Of a DNA stretch of 64,000 nucleotides, positions 9,072 through 17,781 are shown in pieces (the first letter of the stretch is position 1; the number at the start of each line of letters is the position of its first letter). Position numbers and translations under genes: made by a program. Source of the DNA: Paenibacillus mesophilus (GTDB lineage Bacteria > Bacillota > Bacilli > Paenibacillales > NBRC-103111); the NCBI RefSeq assembly GCF_005938385.1, contig NZ_VCRA01000008.1, forward strand, positions 124,001 through 188,000, written 5' to 3'. The notes under the pieces were generated by a model that ran no database searches, was not told the origin of the DNA, and saw only the letters and a program-made list of their open reading frames with translations.

Positions 9072-10991
9072 CTACATGCCGAGCACTTGCTCGTCCATTT
9101 CCTTGCCGCCGGGACCGCCCGGGCCTTGTACGTCCCAGCCGGTCGTACGGCTTTCATGTGTCGGAATCCCTCTCAGCTCCTCAAACTCGTTTAATGTGCC
9201 GAGCCAGATGACATGACGCGCGGATAGCTCCTTTCTGAACGCCTCCAGTCGCTCGCGCAGCCGGATAAAGTCATCCTTCGTCGCGCCCTGCGGCCGGCTC
9301 TTCTCATACCCGTACCGGACCGTTTCGCGAGTCAAAGCGACATGCCGAAGCCCGTCACGCAGAAACGCGACTCGTGCGCCCGCTTCCCCGTCTCCGGCGG
9401 CAAGTCCCTCCGCCCGGTCCAAAATCGCCTCCGCTTCACCGAGCACGTCGTCCGTCATCAAGTAAGGCAAAATGTACCACCCTCCGTTCAGCGTCGAACG
9501 GGGCAGGTCGTATCGGGTGGCCAACGCCTCGTAACGGCCGTTCGGGTACAGCTGGATGTTGAAGCCCGCCTCCTCGGAAAACCGCTCCCAGTAGTCGAGA
9601 TAATCACGGATCGCAGGCGCCGCTTTGCCGAAGGCGGATGCATATTCCGCGATCACTTCGTCAACGGATAAATCCGGGCGCGCCGAAAGCCGCGCGATCA
9701 AGTAATAGTTCGGTCCCTGCGTTCCCCAATAGCCGAACATCGTATCGAAATCGAACCCGAGCATCCCGTGACTCTCCGCGAATTTGAAAAACTCGCCTTG
9801 CGCATGCAACGGCAGGTTCGGCGCGATCGCTCCGGAATGCCACCAATTCGGCCGCAAAAACAGCTTCGCTCCAGCGTCGAACCAGCCTTGCCACTGCTTG
9901 TAATCGTCGTAGAAGCCGACAATTTGCAGGACAAAACCATCCTTCAGAGTAATGCCCGGCGGAGGAGGCGCTTTGTAAGAGCTGTAGGCGTAGGTCGACA
10001 ACGTAACGTCCGGACGGATTGCCCGCATTTTGCCGATCAACCGGTTCCAGAATTTGACGTAGCGCGCCGTCAGTTGGCCTTCGGCCCGCCAAATGGCCGT
10101 CACGGATTGGCCGGACGGAACGTCCATGGCCAGACAGCCCTCGCTGACGCAAAAGCCGCTGCCGTCGTTGGGCGACACGTTCCAGTTGGCCGGCGTTCCC
10201 GCCTGCCGCCATTCCCGGATAATCGCCTCGTCGACCTCAACGTTACTGATGTCCAGCTTGATCCGGTCGGCCCGAACCTGCTGCTGTCCTTCGGGTGGAT
10301 ACGCGAAATATTCGGGGTGCTCTTTGCCGTATTTGTCCCACCATTTCGTAAACGCATGTCCGAACGCATATGACGTGCGACTTCCCATTCCGTGCAGCCG
10401 GAGCCAAAGATGGCCTTCCATCGGGGCCGACTTGCGCACACGCAAATGACGCATCTCCAACCCCGGCCGGGCCGTTTCGTCGAGCTCCGGAAGCGCGATG
10501 CTGTCGGCGCGGGGCACGTAAGTGCCCAATTCGCCCGGCCAAAGCCAGCGAACCCCCATATGCCGGTCGAGAAAATAGGCGACCGCCCATAAAACCGCGT
10601 CGTCCGAGCCGCCGGCAAACAGAAGCCGGTTCCCTTCGGAAACGATCCGATACGACTCCCGGTCCGCGATCGCCTCTTCGTCATCCATCAGTGGCCCGGG
10701 GCCGATTTGCACACGTACGTGCCCCTCCGGTACGTCCTTCAGCTTTTCCGCATCGACGATCGGCAAAGCGGCGCCGGTCGCCCGAAGCACATCGGTTTGA
10801 AATTCCTTGACCGCTTCTTGGCCGAAGGTTCCCGCCGGCCGAACGATCACCGCTTGGGCTTTCCCTTCTTTCACCAAATAAAACCCATTCGCTTGCGGTT
10901 TATCGGAAAACTTGTTTACCGCCATCCAACCGATCCCTCCTGCTGTCAATAGCAAAACCGCGAGCGCGATTTTCCAATCCATTTTGTTCAT
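9072..10991 (-). CDS. DUF4838-type protein, membrane-anchored, glycoside-hydrolase-like
   Basis: A 639-residue protein with one N-terminal hydrophobic segment (residues 8-24, IALAVLLLTAGGIGWMA), probably an uncleaved anchor or signal peptide. Residues about 38-160 (QAVIVRPAGTFGQEAVKEFQ, later LLFAGGSDDAVLWAVAYFLD) resemble the alpha-glucuronidase-type N-terminal domain that precedes DUF4838. The middle part (VTLSTYAYSSYKAPPP, FVLQIVGFYDDYKQW, LFLRPNWWHSGAI) matches the DUF4838 barrel. It would act on a polysaccharide at the cell surface; the catalytic residues are not established. It starts 6 bases after the SBP gene at 10998, so the two are translationally close, and it is last in the operon 14152-9072. 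Family call fairly sure, activity inferred. Confidence 0.78.
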   Translation of the reverse strand: MNKMDWKIALAVLLLTAGGIGWMAVNKFSDKPQANGFYLVKEGKAQAVIVRPAGTFGQEAVKEFQTDVLRATGAALPIVDAEKLKDVPEGHVRVQIGPGPLMDDEEAIADRESYRIVSEGNRLLFAGGSDDAVLWAVAYFLDRHMGVRWLWPGELGTYVPRADSIALPELDETARPGLEMRHLRVRKSAPMEGHLWLRLHGMGSRTSYAFGHAFTKWWDKYGKEHPEYFAYPPEGQQQVRADRIKLDISNVEVDEAIIREWRQAGTPANWNVSPNDGSGFCVSEGCLAMDVPSGQSVTAIWRAEGQLTARYVKFWNRLIGKMRAIRPDVTLSTYAYSSYKAPPPPGITLKDGFVLQIVGFYDDYKQWQGWFDAGAKLFLRPNWWHSGAIAPNLPLHAQGEFFKFAESHGMLGFDFDTMFGYWGTQGPNYYLIARLSARPDLSVDEVIAEYASAFGKAAPAIRDYLDYWERFSEEAGFNIQLYPNGRYEALATRYDLPRSTLNGGWYILPYLMTDDVLGEAEAILDRAEGLAAGDGEAGARVAFLRDGLRHVALTRETVRYGYEKSRPQGATKDDFIRLRERLEAFRKELSARHVIWLGTLNEFEELRGIPTHESRTTGWDVQGPGGPGGKEMDEQVLGM

Positions 10992-10997
10992 CGTTCG

Positions 10998-12287
10998 CTA
11001 CTTTCCCATTTGTACCTGCTCGGCGATTTTTTTGTTGATCGCATCCTCCGCTTCTCGAAGAGCCGTATTGGCGTCCTTCTTTTGCTCGTAGTAGTCTTTA
11101 AGCGTTTTGCCCCAAAGTTCGTCCTTGGCGATAGCGTCGAATCGGGTCGCTTTGATCGGCTTGCCGATCGTTTCCTTGAAGAAGGCGCCCATATTTTTTC
11201 CTTGGATTCCTTCCATATCTGCAGCGAACGCCTTCATTGCGGCCGGATCGTTTATGATCGGCATTTTGCCGCTCTTGGATTTCACGATTTGTACTTCGGG
11301 CGACAGCAGAAACGCCATAACCTGGAACGCCGCGTCTTTGTTGGCGCCGCCGACAGGGATGGAATAGAACGGGGCGATAAGCTGGGACCCGCCGCTCGTG
11401 CTGCCGGCGTACACCGGCACTGACGCTACATCCCAGTCCAATCCCGCTTTGACCGCTTCCGGAATTCCGGACAAGATGTTAGGACCTACGCGCATCGCCA
11501 AAATTTGCGTCTTCAAGAAATTATCCGTATCGCCGCCGATAGGCTCGTTGCCCGGGATGCTGTAAAACCGGCCCATCGTTTCCAGAAACCGTTTCCATCC
11601 GTCGTTTTGGACGAGCGCCTTGTTCGTCTGCGCGTCGACGACCGGAAGACCGAGCTGATTTTTCCAGGTCAAGTTCTGATGCTGAAACTGGAAGCCTTTA
11701 TACTGAACCCCGCCGTCCTGCTTCGTTACCCGTCTTGCCAGCTCGTACACATCGTCCCACGTCATGCCGTCCTTCGGGTACGGAACGCCGAACTTGTTGA
11801 AAATCGATTTGTTGTAAAACAGGACGCTGCTGTTCAACTCGTAAGGAAGCGCCAGCAGCTCTCCTTTATCGGAATAGCTTCTCATCGACTCCACTACTCC
11901 GGGGATGTACTGGTTCAGATCGAATTTGTACTTGCCGATGTAAGGGGTCAAGTCGGACAGCAGTCGAAGGTCGAGCAGCTTCCAGATCGATCCCATGGAA
12001 TGATTGATCAGATCGAGCTGCTGACCGCTGGCCACCACGTTTTCGATCCGCGTATCTTTGCCGTTTTTGATGATGTTGAGCGTAATATGAGGGAACTTCT
12101 TCTGCAGCAGCTCCTGCTCCATGTCGATCGTCGCCGATGCGTCGGTGAATACGTTCAACGTCACCGGCTTCGGAGGCTCGTTCGTTGGCGGTGCAGCCGG
12201 ATCGTTTTTGTTAGCGCTCCCATTATTGCCGGAACATGCCGACAACAGGACGAGCGCCATGCCAGCCGTTATCCATCTATTTTTCAT
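10998..12287 (-). CDS. Extracellular solute-binding lipoprotein, no permease nearby
   Basis: A 429-residue SBP counted from ATG 12287 (MKNRWITAGMALVLLSACSG). The lipobox is LSAC with Cys at residue 18. AGGGGAG-type ribosome site lies about 13 bases upstream; the TTG one codon earlier would give better spacing. The open frame runs 58 codons further upstream into the beta-helix gene with no start signal. Family blocks: NKSIFNKFGVPYPKDGMTWD and a C-terminal ANTALREAEDAINKK helix. It lies between a Tat-exported beta-helix gene and a DUF4838 gene, with no ABC permease. Ligand unknown. Confidence 0.87.
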   Translation of the reverse strand: MKNRWITAGMALVLLSACSGNNGSANKNDPAAPPTNEPPKPVTLNVFTDASATIDMEQELLQKKFPHITLNIIKNGKDTRIENVVASGQQLDLINHSMGSIWKLLDLRLLSDLTPYIGKYKFDLNQYIPGVVESMRSYSDKGELLALPYELNSSVLFYNKSIFNKFGVPYPKDGMTWDDVYELARRVTKQDGGVQYKGFQFQHQNLTWKNQLGLPVVDAQTNKALVQNDGWKRFLETMGRFYSIPGNEPIGGDTDNFLKTQILAMRVGPNILSGIPEAVKAGLDWDVASVPVYAGSTSGGSQLIAPFYSIPVGGANKDAAFQVMAFLLSPEVQIVKSKSGKMPIINDPAAMKAFAADMEGIQGKNMGAFFKETIGKPIKATRFDAIAKDELWGKTLKDYYEQKKDANTALREAEDAINKKIAEQVQMGK

Positions 12288-12343
12288 CAATGAAGATCGA
12301 CTCCCCTTTTGTCTAATTTTCAGTGCTTTGGCAACCGGCAGCT

Positions 12344-14152
12344 TTACGGCGTCGGAACAGTTGCCCCAACTGCATAATTGCCCGCCCCGGCGAATCGGTC
12401 GTGCGGTTTGTTGTTGTCGTACAAATTCCAGGACGTATTGCCGCTCGCCCGGGCGTTGCAATTTTTGTCGATCAAGACTCCTTTCATTTTGTAAAGGGCG
12501 TCCGGCGAATTGAATTGCGTATTGTTGTTGAATATCGCCACCGATGTTTCGTCGCGCATATACAGCCTGACCGAAGTGCCCGAAGACGCTGTAGACTCGG
12601 ACACGTTGTCCTGAAATACATTGTCCGAAATGATTACCGACAAAATATTGTTCTCGGAGGTGGCCGCAGGATATCCTCCGCTAATGCCGTAGCTTGCATT
12701 GCGGATAAATTTGTTGTTCGTGATCGATACGCCGTCAATCAAAGTGAACATGGTTAGTCCGACACTCGCATTATCGCAGAACAGGTTGCCGCGGATCGCA
12801 TCCACATTTTTGCGGACCATCCGCATGCCCGTTATATTCTGGCTAAACGTATTGTTCGTCACCAATACGTTCGTATTGTCCTCCGCATCCGCATTATTGT
12901 TGAAATTCAGTCCTGTTTTGTTGCCGATGATCCGGTTGCCGTCCACCAGCACATTTTTGTTGCCGCTTCCTCCGAAAGTTACCCCGTACGTGCCCTCGTT
13001 GTTCTCGATCGTGTTGTTGCGGAGCACGATGTTTTGGCAGCTGCCGTACCATCCTTTGTTCGGCTCGACATCGACTCCGGCTCTGGGGGCCGTGCCTTGA
13101 ATTTTACCGGCATCGCTGATGCGGCAATTCGAAACGGTGACGCCATCCGCCGCCACGATCGAGATGTTGTTTCTGCGGCAAAAGGTAAGGATGCAAAAAT
13201 CGATGAGAATCTGCTTGCTGACCGCCACCGTACCGGTAGAGGCGGGGCCGGAGTAGATCCCGCCTACGTAAATCCCGTCGGTCATTCCTTCCGTTAAGGT
13301 ACAATGGCGGATCTGAACGTCTTCGCATTTTATGATGCTCAGGCAGGAATGGAAGCTTTCCGCGCCGGAACGCGCCTGCCGACCGGACAAGTTGCCGTGG
13401 AGGACAAGCCCTTCCAGACGAATATGCCGGCAGTTTTTCAGAAGCATGTTGCTGTGCTTCATGTCCCTGTTCTGGATGTCCGGCGTTCCGTTCTTGAATT
13501 TGAGCGTTGCCCCGGATGAGACGATGGCAATATGGTTCCGGTTTTCCATCGTGATTCCTCGGCTTTCCATCGCGTAGAACGACGCCGTCGGCGGAATGAT
13601 CAAAGTGCCTCCGCCCGGCGGAATCGCATCGAGAGCGGCCTGAATGGCGGGAGCGTCATCCGCTGTCCCGTTCCCCGCAGCGCCAAACCACGATACGTTC
13701 ACCTCGTTGCCCGCGACGATTCGCTTAAATCTGGCTCCGCCGGCCGAGACTAGAACCGTTCCCGTATTGTCCGGAGATGCGGAATCCGCGGAGTCGTAAT
13801 AGAAACATCCCTCCTTTCCGGGGTCGCTTACATAGTACACATCGTCCGTTTCGGGAACTGTCATCTGTCTCAGCTCGGCTATCGTGACAGAAATAACGAG
13901 GCTCGTGTTCAACAGCCCGGGAAGACGTTTCCTCAACCGATTGCCGTATACATCATCCGTTACCCCGCCCGTTTCTCCGAAAACGCTGCCGCCCATCCCC
14001 AGCATTTCCGCCGTGACCGCTGCAGCCCCCGCCACTCCGAGCGAAGCCAGCAATTTTCTTCTGCTCAGCTTCGGTCCGGCTTCGGGCCCGGAGACCGAGA
14101 TGTTGCCCCCATTGCCGCTTTGCGTATCATTTTTGTTTCCGTTTTCAAACAT
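12344..14152 (-). CDS. Tat-exported right-handed beta-helix protein (Pectate_lyase_3-like), copy 2
   Basis: A 602-residue protein with a twin-arginine signal (LSRRKLLASLGVAGAAAVTA, RR at 31-32). It carries the linker also seen in the 3250 and 17782 products: ELRQMTVPETDDVYYVSDPG, DNTGTVLVSAGGARFKR, VSWFGAAGNGTADDAPAIQA. The rest is a parallel beta-helix with many short Asn-rich turns (NVLVDGNRIIGNKTGLNFNN, ISIVAADGVTVSNCRISDAG), the pattern of pectate-lyase-like or right-handed beta-helix enzymes. It heads the operon with the SBP at 10998 and the DUF4838 gene. Likely an exported polysaccharide lyase or hydrolase; the active site is not recognisable by eye. Confidence 0.85.
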   Translation of the reverse strand: MFENGNKNDTQSGNGGNISVSGPEAGPKLSRRKLLASLGVAGAAAVTAEMLGMGGSVFGETGGVTDDVYGNRLRKRLPGLLNTSLVISVTIAELRQMTVPETDDVYYVSDPGKEGCFYYDSADSASPDNTGTVLVSAGGARFKRIVAGNEVNVSWFGAAGNGTADDAPAIQAALDAIPPGGGTLIIPPTASFYAMESRGITMENRNHIAIVSSGATLKFKNGTPDIQNRDMKHSNMLLKNCRHIRLEGLVLHGNLSGRQARSGAESFHSCLSIIKCEDVQIRHCTLTEGMTDGIYVGGIYSGPASTGTVAVSKQILIDFCILTFCRRNNISIVAADGVTVSNCRISDAGKIQGTAPRAGVDVEPNKGWYGSCQNIVLRNNTIENNEGTYGVTFGGSGNKNVLVDGNRIIGNKTGLNFNNNADAEDNTNVLVTNNTFSQNITGMRMVRKNVDAIRGNLFCDNASVGLTMFTLIDGVSITNNKFIRNASYGISGGYPAATSENNILSVIISDNVFQDNVSESTASSGTSVRLYMRDETSVAIFNNNTQFNSPDALYKMKGVLIDKNCNARASGNTSWNLYDNNKPHDRFAGAGNYAVGATVPTP

Positions 14153-14330
14153 TACTTACTCCTCCTTTAAATGAGCATGAGCTTAAGCGTTACTATTCGG
14201 TGTTAAGGCCATTATAGCTACGCGGACCTTTCATTTCTTTGGTTTTTAGAACGACGTTTTTGTCTTTTAACCCGAAAAAACGGCGGCGCATGATGTGTAC
14301 TAACGGTTGCTTGAACCTTGTTTATTAACT

Positions 14331-14371
14331 AAAAAAAGTACAGTCTCCTCATTTTTCATGAGAAACTGTAC
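14331..14371 (-). terminator. Rho-independent terminator, minus strand
   Basis: On the minus strand GTACAGTTTCTCAT pairs with ATGAGGAGACTGTAC through a short A-rich loop, with a bulge, and is followed by seven T's (plus-strand A's at 14331-14337). It closes the operon ending with the hydrolase gene at 14434. Confidence 0.85.
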
Positions 14372-14433
14372 CCTTTTAGGTTTAAGAGACTTTTTCAGGT
14401 ATTACAGAAGCAGGTACTTGAAGGCTGCCGTGA

Positions 14434-16371
14434 TCAATCGCGCATATACTCTTCCCGATTGCCATAATGTAAAATTTGTCCGGGTTGACCCAGGGAAGCA
14501 TACACCTGTTCCGTCCACTCGAATCGATCCCACTTCTTGCCGATGACAACGATTTTCGCCGGCCATAACAATGCGGCAAGCTGCGGAATATCTGCATGGC
14601 GAAGAATATTGATGATTTCAAAGCCTTCGCCCAATTGAGCGTGATCATCGGTATGCCTGAATGATGAAGGGATGTCCTCAAGCACCAAAGTCTCGATCCC
14701 GCCAACCAGCAGGGCGACAAGCATTGCTACAATGGCGGATTCGCCTTGGCCGGCCAACAGCACGCGATGCGAGTCAACCTCCGGCATCCGACGCAATATG
14801 TCCAAGCCGCACAGCATATCCCCGATGCGCATTTCCGTTACGGTCCGTCCCGTCAGTGCAGCCGCCCGGCGAATATGCCAATTCAGTTCCGCTCCCCATG
14901 CCGAATCGCCGGTCCCCCGCACGTCGATGCGTCCGCGAAGCCAGTCCTCCTTCAACCCGTTCAGCACGTCATAGGCATCCTCCTCTTTGCGGTGGCGGGA
15001 CTGACGGATACAGACGGCCAGCGGGTGATTGCCGTTTTCGTTCAACAGCCCCCGGAGCTCGCCCATAAGACGCCATTCCGCTTCAGGGGAAAACGAAAAT
15101 TTCCGGGCGAACGATGTGCCCGCCCAATACTCCTGCTCGATGCTCCATGGAGCTTCCGATGGCTTGGCGGGAATCGTATTCAAGCATTCTTGGCGCAAAC
15201 CCGCCAATATCGTCGCTTTGACGGCTTCGAATTGACTTGCTGTGCGGATATCCGGCAGCGGCGGCGATGGAATGAACCACTCTTGCACCGTTGTCACGCG
15301 ATTTTGTGCCGGCGGCTTCCCGTTGTAGACGAGGAGCTGTACTTCCTTAAGCGTAATCCCGTCCACATCCTCCACGGATTCCGGCGTTGCATCCTTACCC
15401 GCAAGATGGGTCAAGAACCAGCTCAAGATGCGTTTGCGCGATTCGGGTGTATACATATGCTGGGCGCGAAAGGCGCACAGATCCAGCTTGTCCTCATACC
15501 CGAGCTTCCGGTACAATTCTTTCAGCTTTTCATAGACATGCCGTACGGATTGTATTCGAAACACCCGGTCCCGATCGGGCGCCACGATCAGCACCGGACG
15601 AGGAGCGGCTAAAGCGTAGCTCTCCGCGGACGACCAGTCGTCGGGATTGTTCGGAAAATTGCAGTCGCAATGATAATCGAGCGTTCGATCGTAAAGGTGG
15701 GACGCCAAGTCGCCGGTGCCCGATGACGATGCCATCGCTTTGATCCGATCATCGGCGCACGTCAGCCACCAACTGATCGACCCTCCGCCGGAATGTCCCG
15801 TGACGCCAAGCCGATCCGGGTCGACCTCGTCCAGACCGCACAATACATCCAAACCGCGAATCGCATTCCATACTTCGGCCGCCGCCGGCGTATAGCCTGC
15901 ACTGACCCAATCGAACCTCCCTTGCGAGTAGGTTCCATGGTGCACCCCGCGCACCTCTCCCAATTGAATCGTATCCAGCACCAGCGTCACGAAGCGCTCC
16001 TGGGCAAAACGACGCGCATGCGTCTGATAGTGGACCTTTTGCCCTGCATGATGACCGCATAAATAAAGCACGGCCGGAGCGGGCTCCTTCAAGTCGTTTG
16101 GCACATACAGATTCGCCGTCACATACAGACCCGGCAAGCTCTGAAAATGCAGCTTGTCGATCCGGTGGGTCCCGCAGTCGACAGATCCGGTAATCGATAT
16201 GTGCAATGGCGTTCGTTCTTGTGCCAAATACACATCAATGCCCAGCATCTCGTGAAATTTTCGCTGTCTGTCCTTGCGCCAGTTCTCGAATGATTCCGGC
16301 GTGCGGAAGTCCGGAAACGCCCGTGCCGACGCGGCGCGAGCCTGTTTATTCAAATAATCTTTCATGCTCAT
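14434..16371 (-). CDS. Tandem alpha/beta-hydrolase (acetyl-xylan-esterase-like) with degenerate second domain
   Basis: A 645-residue protein counted from ATG 16371 (MSMKDYLNKQ), which follows AAGGAAGGGA; the longer frame would overlap the SBP gene. The first domain (about 60-340) is an alpha/beta hydrolase of the large esterase type: APAVLYLCGHHAGQK, then VTGHSGGGSISWW with Ser194 as predicted nucleophile, PRPVLIVAPDRDRVF (acid) and FRAQHMYTPESR (His). The second half (about 440-640) repeats the core fold (ALTGRTVTEMRIGDMLCGLD, VDSHRVLLAGQGES) but its elbow is GQGES, with Gly where the catalytic Ser should be. No signal peptide, so it is cytoplasmic. Last gene of the operon starting at 21134. 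Deacetylation or de-esterification of imported oligosaccharides is a plausible role, not proven. Confidence 0.8.
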   Translation of the reverse strand: MSMKDYLNKQARAASARAFPDFRTPESFENWRKDRQRKFHEMLGIDVYLAQERTPLHISITGSVDCGTHRIDKLHFQSLPGLYVTANLYVPNDLKEPAPAVLYLCGHHAGQKVHYQTHARRFAQERFVTLVLDTIQLGEVRGVHHGTYSQGRFDWVSAGYTPAAAEVWNAIRGLDVLCGLDEVDPDRLGVTGHSGGGSISWWLTCADDRIKAMASSSGTGDLASHLYDRTLDYHCDCNFPNNPDDWSSAESYALAAPRPVLIVAPDRDRVFRIQSVRHVYEKLKELYRKLGYEDKLDLCAFRAQHMYTPESRKRILSWFLTHLAGKDATPESVEDVDGITLKEVQLLVYNGKPPAQNRVTTVQEWFIPSPPLPDIRTASQFEAVKATILAGLRQECLNTIPAKPSEAPWSIEQEYWAGTSFARKFSFSPEAEWRLMGELRGLLNENGNHPLAVCIRQSRHRKEEDAYDVLNGLKEDWLRGRIDVRGTGDSAWGAELNWHIRRAAALTGRTVTEMRIGDMLCGLDILRRMPEVDSHRVLLAGQGESAIVAMLVALLVGGIETLVLEDIPSSFRHTDDHAQLGEGFEIINILRHADIPQLAALLWPAKIVVIGKKWDRFEWTEQVYASLGQPGQILHYGNREEYMRD

Positions 16372-16414
16372 GGGGGGATCATCCCTTCCTTTCCGACCTT
16401 CCGGCAGCATCAAA

Positions 16415-17743
16415 TTATTTGCGTTTGAATTCGGCAATGGCTTTTACCGCTTCCTCTTCGGCCGCTCTCAGCGCGGTGTTCAAATCCGTTTGGCCGAGCG
16501 AAGCCGCTTTAAAATGTTTTTGGTAGATCGCATTCAATTGCGAGTAATAGGCCGGTCTGAGCGCAAGTGGGGCGAATTCGCGATAGACGAGCGACTGCCA
16601 ATTCCGGTCTTTGTAGATCGAATCTTGGCCGAGTTGCCGTGTTACCGCATCGCTGGTCAAGATCGGCGTGTAGCCTTTGCGCGCCAGAAACTGCTGGTGC
16701 TCATCGGACAGCAGGTAACGGATGGCGATCATCGCCGCGTCTTTGTTTTCGGCCATCGAAGTTATGCCGAACAGCTTCGGATTCGCCATGCTGCCAACCC
16801 CTCGTTGGTTCGGGAATTCCGGCAGCGCCGCCATGTCCCAGTCCAGCCCTTTGAGCTGCTCCTCCCAGACGTTGATCAAGCCGGATTGATAGGCGAACAT
16901 CGCCACCGTTTGGTCGTTGACGAACATTTCTCTAGTCGGAATGCCATTGATTGCTTTGGCGCCATCCAAATATCCGGGGATCTTGTTCGGTCGGTCGTAA
17001 AAGTAATCATAAAATGTACGCCATCTTTCGTCCCGGTTAATGGTAGGCGTATCGGTAGCGATATCCGCCATAGGGATAGACAAAGGGTTCATTCCTTGAA
17101 TGGTGCTCGAATTTGTCCCGAAGCCGAAATACTGGACGCCATTTTCCTTGCGTGTCAATAGCTTCGCCTTCTCCAGCATCTGATCCCAGGTCATGCTATC
17201 CACCGGATAGGAAACTCCGAATTTGTCGAACAACGACTTGTTGTAGTAAAGCACCATCCCTTCCAGCTGCACTGGCAGGAAATACAGTTTTCCGTTGCCT
17301 GAGCTTTGCGTGACATAATCTACGGACGCCTTGTCCAATCGGTTCAGATCAATTTTATGCGTCCGGATCAGTCCGCTCATATCGAACTGGATGCCGGCCG
17401 GAAACGCCTGCGATTCGAAGAATCCCGGACCTTGCATAAAGACGTCGAATCGCGTCTTGGAAGCAAGCAACGTGTCGAGAGTTTGTCCGCCTGCGCCGCT
17501 CAATATATATTTGATCGTATACTGAGGGAATTTTTTACGCAACGGTTCTCCGTAAAGCCGATTGAAATTTTCCTCGGAATCTCCGTTGGACGTGTAGAAT
17601 ACGATCTCGGCCGGCGCCGCTTCGGCTTCCATTAAAGCATTTTCAGCCGTATTTCCGTCCTTGCCCGTACCGCTGTGCTTTCCACAAGCGACTAGCAAGG
17701 CCGGGATGACCAATGTCGAAATGAACGCGGCTTTCCTGTTCAT
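16415..17743 (-). CDS. Extracellular solute-binding lipoprotein, no permease nearby
   Basis: A 442-residue SBP starting at ATG 17743 (MNRKAAFISTLVIPALLVAC), preceded by GAAGGGAAGAAG; lipobox LVAC, Cys at residue 20. Both lobes are complete: lobe 1 begins EIVFYTSNGDSEENFNRLYG, followed by FDVFMQGPGFF and NKSLFDKFGVSYPVDSMTWD; the C-terminus has DLNTALRAAEEEAVKAI. It sits between a Tat beta-helix gene and the hydrolase, in an operon whose first gene is a shortened paralogue of this SBP (20097). Ligand unknown. Confidence 0.87.
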   Translation of the reverse strand: MNRKAAFISTLVIPALLVACGKHSGTGKDGNTAENALMEAEAAPAEIVFYTSNGDSEENFNRLYGEPLRKKFPQYTIKYILSGAGGQTLDTLLASKTRFDVFMQGPGFFESQAFPAGIQFDMSGLIRTHKIDLNRLDKASVDYVTQSSGNGKLYFLPVQLEGMVLYYNKSLFDKFGVSYPVDSMTWDQMLEKAKLLTRKENGVQYFGFGTNSSTIQGMNPLSIPMADIATDTPTINRDERWRTFYDYFYDRPNKIPGYLDGAKAINGIPTREMFVNDQTVAMFAYQSGLINVWEEQLKGLDWDMAALPEFPNQRGVGSMANPKLFGITSMAENKDAAMIAIRYLLSDEHQQFLARKGYTPILTSDAVTRQLGQDSIYKDRNWQSLVYREFAPLALRPAYYSQLNAIYQKHFKAASLGQTDLNTALRAAEEEAVKAIAEFKRK

Positions 17744-17781
17744 GGCATACTTCTTCCCTTCGATACAATTTTTCAGCAATC

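Noticed and set aside
14746..15612. 288-codon plus-strand open frame opposite the hydrolase gene
   Set aside because: Antisense shadow; the minus-strand frame carries the catalytic Ser, acid and His motifs.
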